Positions 14,983 through 16,910 of a stretch of 16,910 nucleotides of DNA are shown here, piece after piece; positions within the stretch are counted from its first letter, which is position 1; each line of letters starts with the position of its first letter. The DNA comes from Acidobacteriota bacterium (GTDB lineage: Bacteria; Acidobacteriota; Terriglobia; Terriglobales; Acidobacteriaceae), in NCBI GenBank assembly GCA_003225515.1, contig QIAK01000423.1, positions 592 through 17,501 of the forward strand, in the 5' to 3' direction. The position numbers and the translations under genes were made by a program. Below the pieces are notes generated by a model, which saw nothing but the letters and a program-made list of their open reading frames with translations, made no database searches and had not been told where the DNA came from.

Positions 14983-16374
14983 CTAAATTTCCCCTTGCAG
15001 AACCGGGCTCGGAATTGAAATCGACTGCGACTTGCGCCGAAGAATGTACATCGAGATGATGAACGCCGCGCTATTGGCGACGATGATGCTCCACACCACT
15101 CCCCACAAACCGAATGCTCGCGTTGCCGGGACTCCAATCACCAATGACAGAGCGCTGGCCACGATGCGCGCATAGAAGATTGAATCGGGAGACTCAATGG
15201 CCCGCAGCATGATCGCAGGTCCAAACGCCGCTGCCCACAATGTCGTTCCCAACGCAACATACGGGATGAAGTGCGCCACCTCGGTGTATTTCCCGCCGTA
15301 CAGGACGTGAAAAACGACGCCTTTGAAGGGAATCAGCACCGCCCAGTACGCGATCGCCCCCGCCACAAACAACAGCGTGATGCGCCGCACCAGCGGGCCC
15401 GAACTCGAGATCCCTTTTTCGCGGCATACGCGCGCGGCATAGGGCAGAAACAGAATGGAAAGCGCCGTGTAACTCTGCTCCATTGGCAGCGACAGATTCA
15501 TCAACGCACGCAACTGCCCGGCCTGAGACATCCCCGAAAACGCGCTCACCAGCGGGTAATACATGTAATACGGAATCCATGTAACCACTGAGACTGCCAG
15601 CGCCCAGCGTCCGTACTCCCAATGTTTATGCCACGCCTGCCGCGCCGTCGGGGCTTTCACTGTATCCGGCGGAAGCACCTTGTTCACCTGCGACAGCAGG
15701 AAGAATCCAGTGCCCAGCGCGCCAATTGCCATCAGGAGATAAGCCGTAAACGGCGAAATCAGCACCCGCTTGTAGGCCACGAACAGCCCGCCGGTGACCA
15801 GCACGCAATAAATGAATGCACCCACCGCGGCGCGAGCCGGAGCCAGATTCATGTAAAAAGCGCGGCGCAGCAACCAGAAAAACAAAATGCAGGGCGACGC
15901 GATCGCCACTCCCGCCAGCGCTCCCGGCAAGCCGTCAGCTTTTCCCAAGGCATAAACAACCGCTGCAGACCCACCCAGCAATGCCAGCCCAAACACGGTG
16001 AGGATTGCCTGAATTCCCAACAGTGCCTTCAAATAGCCGCGCAGGCATTGTCGATAAGCCGACCCGCTGAACACTCCCTGCGGCTCCGAGAGCAAGGCGT
16101 GATACACGTACGAAAGCAGCAGGAAAACTGAGAAGGCGAGTGAAAACGCGCCGTACTGCGCCGGCACCAGCCAGCGTGCAAGCAGAATTCCAATCAGAAA
16201 ATTGGATCCCGAAATCAGCCCTTGATCCAGGATCGCCAGACCGCCCTTAGTGACCCAGCGCGCGAGTTTGCCGGAAAAGCCGCCCGCATCCACTTCGTCG
16301 TCCGCCGTAGCCACGACAACCGTGTCCTCGACGTACGCCGGATCGAGCAATTGTTCTGTATCGGATAAACTCAT
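14983..16374 (-). CDS. Oligosaccharide flippase, Wzx-like (MOP superfamily)
   Basis: The 463-residue membrane protein has about 12 hydrophobic helices after a 35-residue acidic, soluble N-terminus. The opening of the membrane domain (KGGLAILDQGLISGSNFLIG, then LLARWLVPAQYGAFSLAF) is typical of polysaccharide biosynthesis flippases of the MOP superfamily. It ends with a short basic tail (LRRKSQSISIPSPVLQGEI). It would move undecaprenyl-linked repeats from the cytoplasmic to the periplasmic face. It is separated by 2 nt from the sulfotransferase and follows the thioesterase-containing gene by 32 nt. No strong Shine-Dalgarno precedes its ATG. Confidence 0.88.
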   Translation of the reverse strand: MSLSDTEQLLDPAYVEDTVVVATADDEVDAGGFSGKLARWVTKGGLAILDQGLISGSNFLIGILLARWLVPAQYGAFSLAFSVFLLLSYVYHALLSEPQGVFSGSAYRQCLRGYLKALLGIQAILTVFGLALLGGSAAVVYALGKADGLPGALAGVAIASPCILFFWLLRRAFYMNLAPARAAVGAFIYCVLVTGGLFVAYKRVLISPFTAYLLMAIGALGTGFFLLSQVNKVLPPDTVKAPTARQAWHKHWEYGRWALAVSVVTWIPYYMYYPLVSAFSGMSQAGQLRALMNLSLPMEQSYTALSILFLPYAARVCREKGISSSGPLVRRITLLFVAGAIAYWAVLIPFKGVVFHVLYGGKYTEVAHFIPYVALGTTLWAAAFGPAIMLRAIESPDSIFYARIVASALSLVIGVPATRAFGLWGVVWSIIVANSAAFIISMYILRRKSQSISIPSPVLQGEI

Positions 16375-16406
16375 GATTTCGAAAACGTTCTATAAAATCG
16401 AACTGT

Positions 16407-16910
16407 TTACCTGCCCGCCGCTACCAGAAATCCTTCGTTCACCGATTGCGCCAGGCAATCGCCCAACTCCTGCCCTAGAAAACGCACTTGCGGCTCTTTC
16501 AACAGGCTCAAATGATCGCCGCTGATCTCCCGCAGATCCACTCCGTCCGCAGCCACCCGCCACCAGATCGCGTACGGATCATTCAAGCTCCCCACAGATT
16601 TTTCCTTCACGCGAAACAATGTCACTCGCCCCTTGTAAGGCTCGACGTCATATTCCCCGGCCGCCTTCGCGCACGCCTGTCTCACATTACGCAGCGCCCG
16701 GGGAAGCATTCGCAACTCAAGCCGCTTTCGCAGCGTCATCATCACAAAGCTGCCCTTCTTCAATACAAAACTCGCCTGCTCCTTCAGCGGCAGCCCCAGC
16801 AGATTCTTCAACTGTGAGCCTCGCGATTGCATCTTGCCGGGATAGGTATCGAATAACGCCAGCAGCGCCATTTCTTCCCCCTGCGCCTCCAATTGCTGGG
16901 CCATTTCATA
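16407..16910 (-). CDS. C-terminal thioesterase domain (NRPS/type I TE-like), partial at window edge
   Basis: The reading frame is open to the right edge (bases 16908-16910 and 16905-16907 read Tyr-Glu), so only the C-terminal 167 residues are seen and the real start lies outside. YEMAQQLEAQGE followed by LLALFDTYPG matches the region just after the GxSxGG nucleophile elbow of NRPS thioesterases, with Asp in LFDTYPG as the candidate catalytic acid. EISGDHLSLLKEP near the end carries the candidate catalytic His. The Ser nucleophile would be just upstream, outside the window. It could be the terminal TE of a peptide synthetase, a fusion with other domains, or a stand-alone type II thioesterase. 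Its place at the head of the polysaccharide genes suggests an acyl or aminoacyl step feeding the same product, but this is inference. Confidence 0.82.
   Translation of the reverse strand, partial: YEMAQQLEAQGEEMALLALFDTYPGKMQSRGSQLKNLLGLPLKEQASFVLKKGSFVMMTLRKRLELRMLPRALRNVRQACAKAAGEYDVEPYKGRVTLFRVKEKSVGSLNDPYAIWWRVAADGVDLREISGDHLSLLKEPQVRFLGQELGDCLAQSVNEGFLVAAGR

Overview
The window looks chromosomal and most likely comes from an acidobacterium of the Terriglobia (Koribacter-like) type. This is inferred from its moderately high GC, from long secreted proteins made of Ig-like/He_PIG modules and of ASPM-SPD-2-Hydin ('choice-of-anchor D') repeats, and from an exopolysaccharide-type gene set with sulfotransferases and a GH10 enzyme. 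No rRNA or tRNA gene is present to confirm the taxon.

Left part (1-3690), + strand. A short hairpin precedes a 983-residue lipoprotein: an Ig/He_PIG stalk followed by a clan GH-A-like glycoside hydrolase domain. The stalk carries a perfect in-frame 138-bp tandem duplication. Next is a small NUDIX hydrolase with an intact NUDIX box but no usable start codon in its own frame. It converges on a large minus-strand gene, and a strong hairpin lies between them, oriented as a terminator for the minus strand.

Middle (3728-7027), - strand. One 1099-residue exported protein has about 590 residues of unrecognised N-terminal region and five C-terminal Hydin-type repeats.

Right part (7100-16910), all - strand. 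This is a polysaccharide assembly cluster. In transcription order (right to left) it holds: the C-terminal end of a thioesterase-containing protein (NRPS-type TE, running off the window), a Wzx-like flippase, a type-1 sulfotransferase, a GH10 endo-xylanase-like secreted enzyme, a Wzy/WaaL-like polymerase or ligase, a GDP-mannose 3,5-epimerase, a WecG/TagA/CpsF (GT26) glycosyltransferase, a Cys-containing GT4 glycosyltransferase, and a second, frameshifted sulfotransferase. Two ATGA stop/start overlaps and a 2-nt gap point to co-transcription of at least parts of it.

Taken together the cluster could make an unusual sugar nucleotide (GDP-L-galactose or L-gulose), add it to a lipid-linked repeat with GT26 and GT4 enzymes, flip and polymerise it, trim it with a GH10 enzyme, and sulfate it. 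That is an inference from gene content. Priming transferase, chain-length and export genes and PAPS synthesis genes are not in this window. Two genes (the NUDIX hydrolase and the distal sulfotransferase) have reading-frame breaks, which may be real decay or sequence error.
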